Shown: positions 36,664 to 46,304, counted from the stretch's first letter. The stretch is DNA of 64,000 nt from Agrobacterium vitis (GCF_037039395.1 NZ_CP146242.1:2553001-2617000); one strand, 5' to 3'. Notes: generated by a model from the sequence alone, not told the origin. Translations and numbers: made by a program.

Positions 36664-37242
36664 TCAGGTCTTGAAGTTCTTGTATCCACTTTCCGTCAAA
36701 ATGGCATGCAAAGCGACGTCATGGGGTTCGAAAGGCACATCTGCCACTTCCTGACAGTCAAATGCAATGCCGATCAGAAGCGGATTAAGGCCTTTCTGAT
36801 GCAAACGGGCAATCGCCCGATCGTAATGGCCTGCTCCATAGCCGATTCGGTTGCCATGCCGGTCGAAAGCGGCCAGCGGGATCAGCAGGACTTGCGGATC
36901 GACCACCTCTGCCTCGCTATCCGGACCGCGGGTGCCAAACCCGGTATCGACCAGCGGCACCTGCATACGCCATTGCCGGAAGCAGATGGTCTGGCGATCA
37001 AGAACCACAGGCAGGCAGAGATCGGCGCCGCGCTGGCGCAACATCTCCATCAACGGTTGCGTGTCGACTTCGGAGCGGATCGGCAGGAAGCCGGAAACCA
37101 TCGTGCCAGGGGCAATCTGGATGGCACCGGCGCCGTGATGGGCAATTGCGGTCGAATGATCGGCGCGAATATGCGCAGGAATTGCGTCCCTGCGGGCAAG
37201 GCTTTGTTGGCGCAAATGGTTTTTTGTACTGTCTAAGGGCAT
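36664..37242 (-). CDS. 5-formyltetrahydrofolate cyclo-ligase
   Basis: This 192-residue enzyme converts 5-formyl-THF to 5,10-methenyl-THF with ATP. Motifs are LRQQSLARRDAIP at the N-terminus, GFLPIRSEVDTQPL, and the ATP/substrate loop RIGYGAGHYDR. The ATG at 37242 is used; the frame extends to 37275. In many proteobacteria this gene follows zapA and 6S RNA directly. Here they are about 3.4 kb upstream, beyond a chemoreceptor and a PaiB-like gene. Confidence 0.9.
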   Translation of the reverse strand: MPLDSTKNHLRQQSLARRDAIPAHIRADHSTAIAHHGAGAIQIAPGTMVSGFLPIRSEVDTQPLMEMLRQRGADLCLPVVLDRQTICFRQWRMQVPLVDTGFGTRGPDSEAEVVDPQVLLIPLAAFDRHGNRIGYGAGHYDRAIARLHQKGLNPLLIGIAFDCQEVADVPFEPHDVALHAILTESGYKNFKT

Positions 37243-37507
37243 CTGTTCTCTCTGTGGTAGCAGTTGTTTAACCATAACCGCTCTTTGTTTTGCAAGAGCA
37301 GGTCAGGATGGAACAATTTATTGTTTAGAAACAAGTAATTTAGCACTGTATTTATGTTATTGTATAATCAAATAATTGCACTTTTTTACCCATAGATGCA
37401 CGCGGCAAGTGTCCCGCATTGGCGCTGTTTCCCTTGGGATGGCACGTAAAGGCCTTGGCGGTTACGGGCAGGAGAAAGGTTTGTGACAATCTTGCCTTAA
37501 CACTCGT

Positions 37508-37542
37508 CAAATATTTTGGGCTCAAGGGACCATAAATATTTG
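37508..37542. promoter_or_regulatory. inverted repeat before chemoreceptor gene
   Basis: CAAATATTT and AAATATTTG lie 17 bases apart directly before the receptor's ribosome site. The preceding 37243-37500 is AT-rich and holds no gene, with one TTAACCAT half-site at 37268. Confidence 0.4.
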
Positions 37543-37553
37543 AGGGTTTGGCA

Positions 37554-39596
37554 ATGAAATTTCTATCCCGTTTCGGGTTGGTCGGGACGATCACTGTTGT
37601 GACGACCTTGATATTGGTTGTATCTCTGGGCGCTGTTGCCTGGACGATTTCGGGTCAGGTTCAAGAGCGTGTGACGCAGCAGGCCATCGATAGCCAGAAC
37701 AGCAGCCTGCGGGTCGCGGCGACGTTGCTGGAGCGCGATGTGCCTGGCGTCAAGGTCAGCTGGGGCAGGGATGGCAATGTCGAGCGGATTTCGGCACAGA
37801 CGCTGCCGGCGCAATTTGCCAATCATGACACGATCGATTCGATTGGCCGGATGACGGGGCAGACGGCGACGCTGTTTACTCTGGACGACGCGACCAGGGG
37901 TTACATTCGCCGCACAACCAATATCATCAAGCCGGATGGCGAGCGTGCCGTCGGCACGCCGCTCGATTCAACGGGTGCGGTCTATTCGGCAGTGGTCAAG
38001 GGTGAAGCTTATCGTGGTCAGGCAGCCATTCTCGGCACTGACTATTATACGATCTATAAGCCGATCATCAATTCCTCCGGTTCTGTCATCGGCATTCTCT
38101 ATGCCGGTGTGCGTGTTGCCGAAATTGCCGGTATCAGCAATCAGATGGGGCAGGCCGTGGCGATCACGGCGGGTATCGCCTTGTTGGTCTCCCTCCTGTT
38201 GATGGTGTTCATCACCCGCAAGACCATGCGCCCAATTCCGGAACTGACAGCGGCGGCGTCCAGTCTTGCCGCTGGCCGGACCGATGTCGAAGTTCCGCAT
38301 CAGGGCTTGCGCAACGAAATCGGCGCTCTTGCCCGGGCGCTGGAAGTGTTCCGCGAAGACGCGCTCAAGAAGCTGCAACTGGAACAGGACGCAAATGAAA
38401 CGCGGGCACGCAACGACCGGGAGCGGGCCGAGCGTGAGGCTGAAAAGGATGCGGATGCCGCCAATATCCGAAACTGTGCCGATATGCTGGCGGTTGCCAT
38501 GAACCGCTTGAGCACCGGCGACCTGACGACGCGGATCGACCAGTCGTTTATTCCTGAACTTGAACCGCTCCGGGTCGATTTCAACAATTCCGTCAACAAC
38601 CTCAGCCTGGCCTTCGCGCGTTTGCGCAATGAGGCGATGTCGGTCGAGGCCAGCGGCAATGAAATGCGCAGCGCCGCAGGCGCGCTGGCTAGCCGCACCG
38701 AGCAGCAGGCAGCCTCTCTGGAAGAGACCTCGGCAGCGCTGGAACAGGTCACCGGCACGGTGCGCAGCGCCGCCGACCGCGCCCAGCAGGCCTCGGCTCT
38801 TGCTGCCGACGCCCAGGTCAGCACTGAAGGCTCTTCCCAGGTGGTGGCCGATGCAGTTTCGGCCATGGGCCGGATCGAACAAGCCTCGAGTGAGATTTCC
38901 AAGATCATCAATGTGATCGATGAAATTGCCTTCCAGACCAATCTCCTGGCATTGAATGCCGGTGTCGAGGCCGCACGGGCTGGCGAAGCAGGCAAGGGCT
39001 TTGCCGTGGTTGCCCAGGAAGTACGCGAACTGGCGCAGCGCTCGGCCAATGCCGCCAAGGATATCAAGCTTCTGATCAGCAAATCCGGCACGGAAGTGGC
39101 TGGTGGCGTCAAGCTGGTGCGCGAAACCGGCGATGCGCTCGGCGCGATTTCGCGCCAGGTGTCGATGATCAACGGCTTGATTGCCGAGATTGCCACGTCT
39201 TCGCGTGAACAGAGCACCGGCTTGCAGGAGATCAACACCTCCGTCAACCATATGGACCAGTTCACCCAGAAAAATGCGGCCATGGTGGAGGAAACCACCG
39301 CCGTGACCCATAAGCTCGCTGAAAGCGCTACCACATTGGTCAGCCTGATTGCCGAGTTCAAGGTGCCGGGTGAGGCCGCATCCTGGGCGCCAAACCATCA
39401 GCCAGCCCCTGCGCCACGGGCGCCTGCCGCCAAGCCTTTGGCCGCATCGCGCATCAAACCCGCCCAGCCCACCTCCCGCCCGGTCGGTTCTCCGGCGCGC
39501 TCGATGATGGGCAAGCTGGCCAGCGCCTTCACCGGCGGCTCTTCAGCCGCTGCGGCCTCCAGCGCCTCCGGGGGCAACAATTGGGAAGAGTTTTAA
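37554..39596 (+). CDS. methyl-accepting chemotaxis protein
   Basis: A 680-residue transducer. Helix 1 (about residues 8-30), a periplasmic Cache-type sensor domain (about 35-190, with YYTIYKPI and GVRVAEIAGI), helix 2 (about 198-220) and two HAMP segments come first. The signalling hairpin has the universal tip EIAFQTNLLALNAGVEAARA. The protein ends in NWEEF, the pentapeptide that tethers CheR and CheB. The ATG at 37554 follows GAGGG. The ligand is unknown. It appears to be inserted between zapA/6S RNA and the cyclo-ligase gene. Confidence 0.94.
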   Translation: MKFLSRFGLVGTITVVTTLILVVSLGAVAWTISGQVQERVTQQAIDSQNSSLRVAATLLERDVPGVKVSWGRDGNVERISAQTLPAQFANHDTIDSIGRMTGQTATLFTLDDATRGYIRRTTNIIKPDGERAVGTPLDSTGAVYSAVVKGEAYRGQAAILGTDYYTIYKPIINSSGSVIGILYAGVRVAEIAGISNQMGQAVAITAGIALLVSLLLMVFITRKTMRPIPELTAAASSLAAGRTDVEVPHQGLRNEIGALARALEVFREDALKKLQLEQDANETRARNDRERAEREAEKDADAANIRNCADMLAVAMNRLSTGDLTTRIDQSFIPELEPLRVDFNNSVNNLSLAFARLRNEAMSVEASGNEMRSAAGALASRTEQQAASLEETSAALEQVTGTVRSAADRAQQASALAADAQVSTEGSSQVVADAVSAMGRIEQASSEISKIINVIDEIAFQTNLLALNAGVEAARAGEAGKGFAVVAQEVRELAQRSANAAKDIKLLISKSGTEVAGGVKLVRETGDALGAISRQVSMINGLIAEIATSSREQSTGLQEINTSVNHMDQFTQKNAAMVEETTAVTHKLAESATTLVSLIAEFKVPGEAASWAPNHQPAPAPRAPAAKPLAASRIKPAQPTSRPVGSPARSMMGKLASAFTGGSSAAAASSASGGNNWEEF

Positions 39597-39602
39597 GCAG
39601 TA

Positions 39603-39642
39603 GCGGCAGCTTCCATCGTTTCGACAGGATGGAAGCTGCCGC
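39603..39642. terminator. terminator between chemoreceptor and PaiB-like gene
   Basis: A perfect 15-bp stem (GCGGCAGCTTCCATC and its complement) encloses a 10-base loop. T-rich DNA follows on the plus side. It separates two convergent genes. Confidence 0.85.
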
Positions 39643-39663
39643 GATATTTCTTTCCCTTTTGAC

Positions 39664-40302
39664 TTAGCTCTTGGCGCGTCGCACCAGCGCGGCCATAGCG
39701 TTGGCCTGGGGCGTTTCTTGTCCGTCAAGGCCATCCAGCACGCCTTGCCGGTCGATGTCGGTCCGGTTCTGGCTGGCCTTCAGTTTGCCCTCCAGATGAG
39801 AAATCTGCACTTCGATCCCGACGATGCCGCGCATCTGGGCGGTGACGAAATTGTCCGGTGCGTCATCGACAGCCCAGGGGCGAGGACCGGAGGCTTCCAT
39901 CTGATCAGTCAGCAGGCGGACCTGCGCCAGCAGCCAGGCGGGGTCCTGATGGGCTTTTGCTATGCCTTTGACCTGCACGGCCTGGTAATTCCAGGTCGGC
40001 ACGACTTTGCCGGTCTCCTGCTTGTTGGGATACCAATTGGGTGAGATGTAATGATCAGAGCCCATGAAGGCGACGAGAACCTCGTCTCCTGCGTCGATGG
40101 CCTGCCATTGCGGATTGGCGCGCGCCATATGGGCCAGCAGCCGGTCCGGCTGCGTGTCGTTACCGCGCAACAGGAAGAAGGGCAGGGGGTTGGCGATCAA
40201 TCCGCCGCTTCCAGAAGTGATCAGCAGGGCAAGCGGCTGTGCCATGATGAACTGGCAAAGCGCTTCGTGGTCGGTATGGCGAAAATGAGGTGGTTGGTAC
40301 AT
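39664..40302 (-). CDS. PaiB-type FMN-binding protein
   Basis: This 212-residue protein has the PaiB/FMN-binding split-barrel pattern: MYQPPHFRHTD, ALLITSGSGGLIANPLPFFL, DEVLVAFMGSDHYISPNWY, VVPTWNYQAVQVKG and a late IVGIEVQISHLEGKLKASQN. In Bacillus PaiB affects sporulation and protease genes, but the molecular role is unsettled and flavin binding is the safest call. The neighbour on the same strand upstream is 6S RNA. Confidence 0.88.
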   Translation of the reverse strand: MYQPPHFRHTDHEALCQFIMAQPLALLITSGSGGLIANPLPFFLLRGNDTQPDRLLAHMARANPQWQAIDAGDEVLVAFMGSDHYISPNWYPNKQETGKVVPTWNYQAVQVKGIAKAHQDPAWLLAQVRLLTDQMEASGPRPWAVDDAPDNFVTAQMRGIVGIEVQISHLEGKLKASQNRTDIDRQGVLDGLDGQETPQANAMAALVRRAKS

Positions 40303-40426
40303 GGCTGTTTCCGAGAATTACGCAGCAGTACCATGTATTGTGCCGCGCTCGCCGCTTTGAAAGCAAGCCGTTTTGAACGAAACGGTAGCTGCGCCAAACC
40401 CGTCTGAAACTGATGGAAGGGAAAAG

Positions 40427-40583
40427 TGCGGTCCACGCAACCGATGGATTTTTGCGATCCTGGGAGCCTACAAAGTAGGTGGGCGCCGTATGTCTGAACC
40501 CACGGGTCCGAACAGGGACAGCTCCCTCAAGATCGGGTATGGCCCCAGGGATTGTGTGTTCCTGTCGAGAGGCGCAGACCGCA
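40427..40583 (-). ncRNA. ssrS: 6S RNA
   Basis: This 157-nt minus-strand region lies 64 bases after zapA, the conserved 6S position. The ends pair perfectly (TGCGGTC with GACCGCA). An inner closing stem, ATCCCTGGGGCC with GGCTCCCAGGAT, pairs at 10 of 12 positions. The middle holds GCGCCCACCTACTTTGTAGG, which I recall as typical of rhizobial 6S RNAs. 6S RNA binds housekeeping RNA polymerase and dampens transcription in stationary phase. Exact ends are inferred from pairing. Confidence 0.82.
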
Positions 40584-40647
40584 TAACAGATATAGGCGCA
40601 TTCCGGTCCTTGCGCCAGTGGTGCTGACGGTTGCAGCCATGTTTATT

Positions 40648-41013
40648 TCAGTGGTGCTGGTTTTCAGTTGGGCTGGCCGCAGCCTGCGGTTTTTCGGTCA
40701 GCTTGCGGGTCAGGCCGTTGAGGCGTTCCGTCAATTCCATGATGGCGGCAAGGATGTCGTCTTCACGGCCGATAGCGCCGGCGGAGTTGGCTTCGGCCAC
40801 TGATATCCGGCGTTTCAGCTCGGACAATTCGTCCATGACCATGATGCCCGCCATCACGGTAACGCGCAGGTCGCCGATTTCACCGAACTGGCTTTTGAGG
40901 TGGCTGACATAACGGTCGAACTGGCTGGCCAGATCGGTCAGGTGGTTTTCCTGCCCTTCCTCGCAGGCCATGCGATAGGCTTTTCCATCGATGGTGACCG
41001 TGACTTGTGCCAT
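40648..41013 (-). CDS. zapA: cell division protein ZapA
   Basis: This 121-residue protein starts MAQVTVTIDGKAYRMACEEG, the ZapA fold's opening. LTDLASQFDRYVSHLK, RVTVMAGIMVMDELSELKRR and a C-terminal coiled coil follow. ZapA binds FtsZ filaments and bundles them at the division ring. The short Gln/His-rich tail is not conserved. It lies 36 bases after the DUF4164 gene and 64 bases before 6S RNA, the standard alphaproteobacterial layout. Confidence 0.93.
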   Translation of the reverse strand: MAQVTVTIDGKAYRMACEEGQENHLTDLASQFDRYVSHLKSQFGEIGDLRVTVMAGIMVMDELSELKRRISVAEANSAGAIGREDDILAAIMELTERLNGLTRKLTEKPQAAASPTENQHH

Positions 41014-41049
41014 GTCTGTCGAATGATCCCTGAGTGAGGCGAGGCTGGC

Positions 41050-41319
41050 CTAACGGTCCAGTACGGCCCTGATGGTTTCCATTGCGGTGACCAGGCGGCG
41101 CGAGACTTCGCGATTGACCTCTTCCAGCCGGTTGGCCCGAAATTGCGATTGGTCAAGTTCCTGAGCAAGACGGGCGCGGTCGATATGGACGCGCTTCACC
41201 TCCTGCTCCACCTCGCCATTGGCGCGTTGCAGTTCCAGTCGCATGTCTATGGCATTTTCCAGGCCGGAAATGGCCTGTCTCAATGCACCGAGCGCGGCTT
41301 CCGCTTTATCCGTCGCCAT
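41050..41319 (-). CDS. DUF4164 family coiled-coil protein
   Basis: This 89-residue protein is almost entirely heptad coiled coil (ALRQAISGLENAIDMRL, EEVNREVSRRLVTAMETI). It is the DUF4164 family, found next to zapA in Rhizobiales; a ZapB-like helper role at the division ring is possible but unproven. It is probably the first gene of the zapA operon. Confidence 0.82.
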   Translation of the reverse strand: MATDKAEAALGALRQAISGLENAIDMRLELQRANGEVEQEVKRVHIDRARLAQELDQSQFRANRLEEVNREVSRRLVTAMETIRAVLDR

Positions 41320-41334
41320 GTCTCTCTGCCCCGG

Positions 41335-41440
41335 CTTATGAAGTTTTCAGGCTCTGTTCGAGCCGGAAAGCCTCCAGATGTTCTTGCACGTCTTTGTCGT
41401 TTCGGAAAACCGGCCTCATTTTTCCCTGACAAACTCCAAA
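41335..41440 (-). repeat. rhizobial intergenic element, family B copy 2
   Basis: Read on the minus strand it matches the copy at 6641. The opening TTTTGGAGTTTGTCAGGGAA is identical, followed by CCGGTTTTCC and a GACAAAG/CTGGAGG dyad. It fills part of the gene-free stretch 41320-41750. The rest of that stretch is tkt promoter DNA, with a TTGACT hexamer at 41656 as a weak -35 candidate. Confidence 0.65.
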
Positions 41441-41750
41441 AGGCAAGCCGAATCGACCCCTTGGCCCCCATAGTTCTCACGCGACATTAGTCATTGCCTG
41501 TAGCTGGCGTCAACAAACCCCGGCTTTTCGGTGTGTCATGCTTGTGGACGAGTAGACCCGCCATCGTCCATGGCGCGCATCAATACGAGACAATGATCAA
41601 TATTAAGGCAAAAACTGAAATAATGCCTTCCACGCAATCACCCGGCCTCAATTTATTGACTTGCCCGTCCTAGATGTTAAGGATCACCCACTTTCTGACG
41701 TTCGCCCGAACGGCGTTCGTCCATCGAGACCCGGAACAGGCGGAACAGTC

Positions 41751-43727
41751 ATGATTTCTCCCGAAAAGCACAACCGGATGGCCAATGCGATCCGATTTTT
41801 GTCCATGGATGCGGTCGAAAAGGCCAATTCCGGCCATCCTGGCATGCCAATGGGCATGGCCGATGTCGCGACGGTGCTGTTTACCCGCTTTTTGAATTTC
41901 GATCCCAAGGCGCCCAAATGGGCCAATCGCGACCGTTTTGTGCTGTCGGCTGGTCATGGATCGATGCTGCTCTATTCGGTCCTTTATCTGACCGGCTACG
42001 AAGACATTTCCATTGACGACATCAGGAATTTCCGCCAACTCGGCTCGAAAACGGCGGGTCACCCGGAATATGGCCATCTCTCGGGCATCGAGACGACGAC
42101 CGGCCCGCTCGGCCAGGGCGTTGCCAATGCCGTCGGCATGGCGATTGCTGAAAAGAAGCTGGCTTCCGAATTCGGCAGCGATCTGATGCATCACCACACC
42201 TATGCCATCGTTGGCGATGGCTGCCTGATGGAAGGCATCAGCCAGGAAGCGATTTCGCTGGCTGGCCATCTGAAGCTCAACAAGCTGATCGTCCTCTGGG
42301 ACGATAACGGCATTTCCATCGACGGCGCGATTTCGCTGGCCGACAGCACCGACCAGCATGGCCGGTTCCGCGCTTCGGGCTGGAACACGATGGCCGTTGA
42401 CGGTCACGACCCGGAAGCGATTTCGGCTGCACTGTCCGCCGCCCAGCTGTCCGAAAAGCCAACGATGATCGCCTGCAAGACGGTGATCGGTTTTGGTTCT
42501 CCCAACAAGGCGGGCACCCATAAGGTGCACGGTTCGCCGCTCGGTGCCGACGAAATCGCTGCCACCCGCAAGGCGCTGGGCTGGGCCGACGAGCCTTTCC
42601 ACGTGCCTGCCGATGTGCTGGACGCCTGGCGCGAAGCCGGTGCGCGTGGTGCCTCCACACGTGCCGAATGGGAAAAAGTTCTGGAAGGCTCCGATCACAA
42701 GGCCGAGTTCACCCGCCGCTTCGCTGGCAAACTGCCAGAAGGATTCGATGCTGCCATCGACGGCTATAAGAAGAAGCTGGCCGAGACCAAGCCGACCCTT
42801 GCCACCCGCAAATCCTCCGAGGATGCGCTGGAAGTGATCAATGGCGTGGTGATCGAGACGCTTGGCGGTTCCGCCGACCTGACCGGCTCCAACAATACCA
42901 AGACCAGCCAGACTGCGTCGATCACGCCGACCGATTTCTCGGGCCGTTACGTGCATTGGGGCATTCGTGAGCATGGCATGGCGGCGGCGATGAACGGCAT
43001 CGCCCTGCATGGCGGTCTCATTCCGTATTCCGGCGGCTTCCTGATCTTCTCGGATTATTGCCGTCCGTCGATCCGTCTGGCCTCTCTGATGGGCATTCGC
43101 GTCATTCACGTTCTGACCCATGATTCCATCGGTCTTGGCGAAGATGGCCCGACCCACCAGCCGGTCGAGCAGATGGCTGCATTGCGCGCCATCCCCAACC
43201 TGATGATGTTCCGCCCGGCCGATGCCACGGAAGTGGCTGAATGCTGGCAGATCGCCTTGACCCATACGGATCGTCCGTCCGGCATTGCGCTGACCCGTCA
43301 GAACCTGATTGCGGCCCGCACCGAATATTCGGCGGAAAACCTGTCGGCCAAGGGCGGCTATGAGCTGCTCGGCGCTGACGATGCCAAGGTGTCGATCTTT
43401 GCCACCGGTTCGGAAGTCGAGCTGGCGATCCAGGCGCGTGAGGCTCTGGCCGCCAAGGGCATTGCCGCCCGCGTCGTTTCCGTGCCGTGCTTCGAACTGT
43501 TCTTTGAGCAGCCAGAGGAATACCGCAACGCGGTGATCGGCACGGCTCCTGTCAAGATCGGCGTTGAAGCGGCGATCCGTCAGGGCTGGGATGAGATCAT
43601 CGGCTCGCACGGCACCTTTATCGGCATGAAGTCCTTCGGCGCTTCCGGCCCCTACAAGGAATTGTACAAGCATTTCGGCATCACCGTCGAAGCGATTGTC
43701 GAAGCGGCTGAAGCCAAGCTTTCCTGA
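41751..43727 (+). CDS. tkt: transketolase
   Basis: This 658-residue thiamine-diphosphate enzyme of the pentose-phosphate pathway has [38 protein letters not shown], the cofactor motif [13 protein letters not shown] with [29 protein letters not shown] and [17 protein letters not shown]. The ATG at 41751 is the family start; the frame runs 90 bases further upstream without similarity. A weak hairpin at 43739-43761 separates it from gap. Confidence 0.97.
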   Translation: MISPEKHNRMANAIRFLSMDAVEKANSGHPGMPMGMADVATVLFTRFLNFDPKAPKWANRDRFVLSAGHGSMLLYSVLYLTGYEDISIDDIRNFRQLGSKTAGHPEYGHLSGIETTTGPLGQGVANAVGMAIAEKKLASEFGSDLMHHHTYAIVGDGCLMEGISQEAISLAGHLKLNKLIVLWDDNGISIDGAISLADSTDQHGRFRASGWNTMAVDGHDPEAISAALSAAQLSEKPTMIACKTVIGFGSPNKAGTHKVHGSPLGADEIAATRKALGWADEPFHVPADVLDAWREAGARGASTRAEWEKVLEGSDHKAEFTRRFAGKLPEGFDAAIDGYKKKLAETKPTLATRKSSEDALEVINGVVIETLGGSADLTGSNNTKTSQTASITPTDFSGRYVHWGIREHGMAAAMNGIALHGGLIPYSGGFLIFSDYCRPSIRLASLMGIRVIHVLTHDSIGLGEDGPTHQPVEQMAALRAIPNLMMFRPADATEVAECWQIALTHTDRPSGIALTRQNLIAARTEYSAENLSAKGGYELLGADDAKVSIFATGSEVELAIQAREALAAKGIAARVVSVPCFELFFEQPEEYRNAVIGTAPVKIGVEAAIRQGWDEIIGSHGTFIGMKSFGASGPYKELYKHFGITVEAIVEAAEAKLS

Positions 43728-43738
43728 AGAGGCATTAA

Positions 43739-43761
43739 AAGCGGGTCTGGCGGGCCCGCTT
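43739..43761 (+). terminator. hairpin between tkt and gap
   Basis: AAGCGGG pairs with CCCGCTT around a 9-base loop. There is no clear T tract, so read-through into gap is likely. Confidence 0.4.
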
Positions 43762-43926
43762 CTCTTCGGGCTTGACTGAACGCCTTGACCCACATGAGTG
43801 CCTTTACCCAATGCCTGGGGCTGCCCAAGGCGAGAACCACTTGGCCATCGTCGCGCCGTTCCAGACCATCACCGCTCCGGGGGCGACCCAGCAGCCCGGA
43901 GCCATCCGACAAGCGGGAGTTATGCA

Positions 43927-44934
43927 ATGACTGTGAAAGTTGCCATTAACGGCTTTGGCCGTATCGGCCGCAATGTGCTGCGCGGTATCATCGAATCCGG
44001 TCGGACCGACATTGAGGTCGTGGCCATCAACGATCTTGGCCCGGTCGAAACCAATGCGCATCTGCTGCGCTATGACAGCGTCCATGGCCGTTTCCCCTCG
44101 ACCGTCAAGGTCGAAGGCGACAGCATCATCATCGACGGTCGCGCGCCGATCAAGGTGACCGCGGTTCGCGATCCCAAGGATCTGCCCTGGAGCAATGTTG
44201 ATATCGCGCTGGAATGCACCGGCATTTTCACCGCCAAGGAAAAGGCATCGCTCCACCTGGCCAATGGCTCGAAGCGCGTGCTGGTCTCGGCGCCTGCTGA
44301 CGGTGCCGACAAGACCATCGTTTACGGCGTCAACCACAACACGCTGACCAAGGACGACCTGGTCGTTTCCAACGCCTCCTGCACCACCAATTGCCTGGCG
44401 CCGGTTGCCTACGTGCTGCAAAAGCTCGTCGGTATCGAAAGCGGCTACATGACTACCATCCATTCCTACACCGGCGACCAGCCGACGCTGGATACGATGC
44501 ACAAGGACCTGCACCGCGCCCGCGCTGCTGCGCTGTCGATGATCCCGACCTCGACCGGTGCCGCCAAGGCCGTTGGCCTGGTTCTGCCGGAACTGAAGGG
44601 CAAGCTGGACGGTTCGGCCATCCGCGTGCCCACCCCGAACGTCTCGGTTGTTGACCTTAAGTTCATCCCCGGTCGCACGGTCACCAAGGAAGAAATCAAC
44701 GCCGCCATCAAGGCTGCGTCGGAAGGCGAGTTGAAGGGCATTCTCGGCTATACCGAAGAGCCGCTGGTTTCGATCGACTTCAACCACGACAGCCATTCCT
44801 CGACCTTCTCCGGCGACCAGACCAAGGTTATGGACGGCGGCAAGCTGGTGCGCATCCTGTCCTGGTACGACAACGAATGGGGCTTCTCCAACCGTATGGC
44901 CGACACCGCCGTCGCCATGGGCAAGCTCATCTAA
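43927..44934 (+). CDS. gap: glyceraldehyde-3-phosphate dehydrogenase
   Basis: This 335-residue enzyme oxidises glyceraldehyde-3-phosphate with NAD(P) and phosphate. The Rossmann motif is [18 protein letters not shown], and AINDL places the aspartate that normally selects NAD. The catalytic cysteine is in [12 protein letters not shown], with the histidine in [21 protein letters not shown] closes the catalytic domain. The ATG at 43927 was chosen; the frame extends upstream without similarity. It follows tkt at 199 bases and is ended by the terminator at 45097. Confidence 0.97.
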   Translation: MTVKVAINGFGRIGRNVLRGIIESGRTDIEVVAINDLGPVETNAHLLRYDSVHGRFPSTVKVEGDSIIIDGRAPIKVTAVRDPKDLPWSNVDIALECTGIFTAKEKASLHLANGSKRVLVSAPADGADKTIVYGVNHNTLTKDDLVVSNASCTTNCLAPVAYVLQKLVGIESGYMTTIHSYTGDQPTLDTMHKDLHRARAAALSMIPTSTGAAKAVGLVLPELKGKLDGSAIRVPTPNVSVVDLKFIPGRTVTKEEINAAIKAASEGELKGILGYTEEPLVSIDFNHDSHSSTFSGDQTKVMDGGKLVRILSWYDNEWGFSNRMADTAVAMGKLI

Positions 44935-45096
44935 GCAGCCAGAATTACCGCTGGCGGGCTGCAAATGGCGCTGTCTGTGCTTACCTAGGCTCACGTACGT
45001 TAAGTACGCTCCGCTCCGGTTCTCGACATCACCATTTTCGCCACGCCATCGGCAATTCTAAAGCTGACCTCGCAGTTACTTAACGACATAAGAGAA

Positions 45097-45126
45097 GCGG
45101 ATCGGGAAACCGGTCCGCTTTTTTGT
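45097..45126 (+). terminator. gap terminator
   Basis: AGCGGATCGG pairs with CCGGTCCGCT around GAAA, followed by T6. It marks the left edge of the accessory segment 45.1-49.8 kb. Confidence 0.9.
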
Positions 45127-45205
45127 TTGGTTGGGGCAGGCGCGAACCGTCGGAAGTCGGTATAACTGCCACCATGTTTTTCGACCCCGTCCGTCGTCTG
45201 TGAGT

Positions 45206-45937
45206 TCAGCGCTTCGGCAAGCAGGGCGGTCGCGGCCTGTGCTGCATGAAGTCGAGTGCCTCGAGGGCAAGTTCGCAGGCATTTTCCATGTAACTCGTGC
45301 CGAAATCCGTCGGATTGACCTCTTCGAACATATCTTCTTTGAAGGCATCCCTCTTGGTCTCGATTCGGAGCCGGGCGCGCTCGTAGATTTCTGGTGTCAT
45401 GAAGAGGGATGCGGCTGCAACGGAAAGCTCGTTCGGCATAACGAGAAATATTCCGGCGAGATCAAACACGTCTCGGCTTTTGAAGGTCGTGCCTCGATAA
45501 TAGATCTTCTTTGCGATCACTTCACATGGGCGTTCGCGATCGATAATGCGTCCGTTGAAACTGAATTCTGTCGTTGAATCGTCGACAAGTGAGGAGGCGG
45601 TCAGGAAGTCGATCTCACCGACCCCGGTGAGGATCAGCTTGAGGTAGTGGCCGGGATACTGGTAGTTGGTCTTCTGCCTCGCGGCATCCCAGCAGATATC
45701 CCTGGTCACGGGGTTATTGACGGGAACAAGTTGCTTGACGATGCGAGCGGAGTCCATGAATGCGTCGATGTCGTAACTGATCCGGTGTTCGAGATCGATC
45801 GCTAGGGAAGTTCCATCGCCGAATGTCCAATATGGCGACAGCTCGTTTTCAGCAGTGACGGAGTCGACCGCCTGAAGCGTCAGTTCCATGAGCTTTTGCC
45901 ACTGAGATGGCAGCCATTTCCCGTATCCATCGCGCAT
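45206..45937 (-). CDS. AbiEii/AbiGii-type nucleotidyltransferase toxin-like protein
   Basis: This 243-residue protein has the AbiEii nucleotidyltransferase pattern. FGDGTSLAIDLEHRISYDID at about residues 39-58 holds the GT-S/T and DxD metal motif, KLILTGVGEIDFL the third acid, and AKKIYYRGTTFKSRDVFDLA the conserved lysine and arginine-aspartate segment. Family members modify tRNA or other targets and act as toxins in type IV toxin-antitoxin or abortive-infection systems. The ATG at 45937 overlaps the upstream gene by 89 bases; an ATG at 45889 would shorten the overlap. The first glycine of the usual GGT motif is followed by Asp. Confidence 0.8.
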   Translation of the reverse strand: MRDGYGKWLPSQWQKLMELTLQAVDSVTAENELSPYWTFGDGTSLAIDLEHRISYDIDAFMDSARIVKQLVPVNNPVTRDICWDAARQKTNYQYPGHYLKLILTGVGEIDFLTASSLVDDSTTEFSFNGRIIDRERPCEVIAKKIYYRGTTFKSRDVFDLAGIFLVMPNELSVAAASLFMTPEIYERARLRIETKRDAFKEDMFEEVNPTDFGTSYMENACELALEALDFMQHRPRPPCLPKR

Positions 45938-46202
45938 TTTCGTAGTCCTCGTCGACATCCCAGAAGGAGATGGCCTTTGCAAGATCATCAAACGTGACCG
46001 AGCCTTCGACAACCATGTCCATCAGGATTTCGACTCCGACCTCACGAAAAAAGGCGCGCACATGCGGTCTCCACTGTCGCTCCGTAAAACGGAGACGAAG
46101 GCAGGCCAGAAGTGTGTCCGAGTCGATGTGAAGCGGAAGCGGCGCGTTGACCGTGGTCAATGCTTGCCAGATTGCTTCACTTTTCACCCTATGATTATTC
46201 AT
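45849..46202 (-). CDS. hypothetical partner of the AbiEii-like protein
   Basis: This 117-residue protein is soluble and mainly helical, with RFTERQWRPHVRAFFREVG and a C-terminal acidic and aromatic stretch (ISFWDVDEDYENARWIREMA). It overlaps the nucleotidyltransferase gene by up to 89 bases in another frame, so the two are translationally coupled. It does not show the winged-helix plus COG5340 layout of the usual AbiEi antitoxin. I do not recognise the family. A role as an unconventional antitoxin or target adaptor is inferred only from position. Confidence 0.6.
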   Translation of the reverse strand: MNNHRVKSEAIWQALTTVNAPLPLHIDSDTLLACLRLRFTERQWRPHVRAFFREVGVEILMDMVVEGSVTFDDLAKAISFWDVDEDYENARWIREMAAISVAKAHGTDASGGRLRHC

Positions 46203-46304
46203 GAAGACTTATCTACCAGAGAAAGAGGAAACTCTCAAGCAAGCAAGCTGTTTGGGTCTTCCGAAGCCCTCTACAGGCGATACAAAGCGAGCGGCCAACT
46301 CCAC

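Noticed and set aside
41670..43811. 713-residue frame antisense to transketolase
   Set aside because: It is a codon-bias shadow of tkt; the sense frame has all transketolase motifs.
44975..45060. Palindrome-rich stretch after gap as an attachment site
   Set aside because: It contains a small ACGTACGT dyad but no direct repeat at the far side of the accessory segment that I can see.
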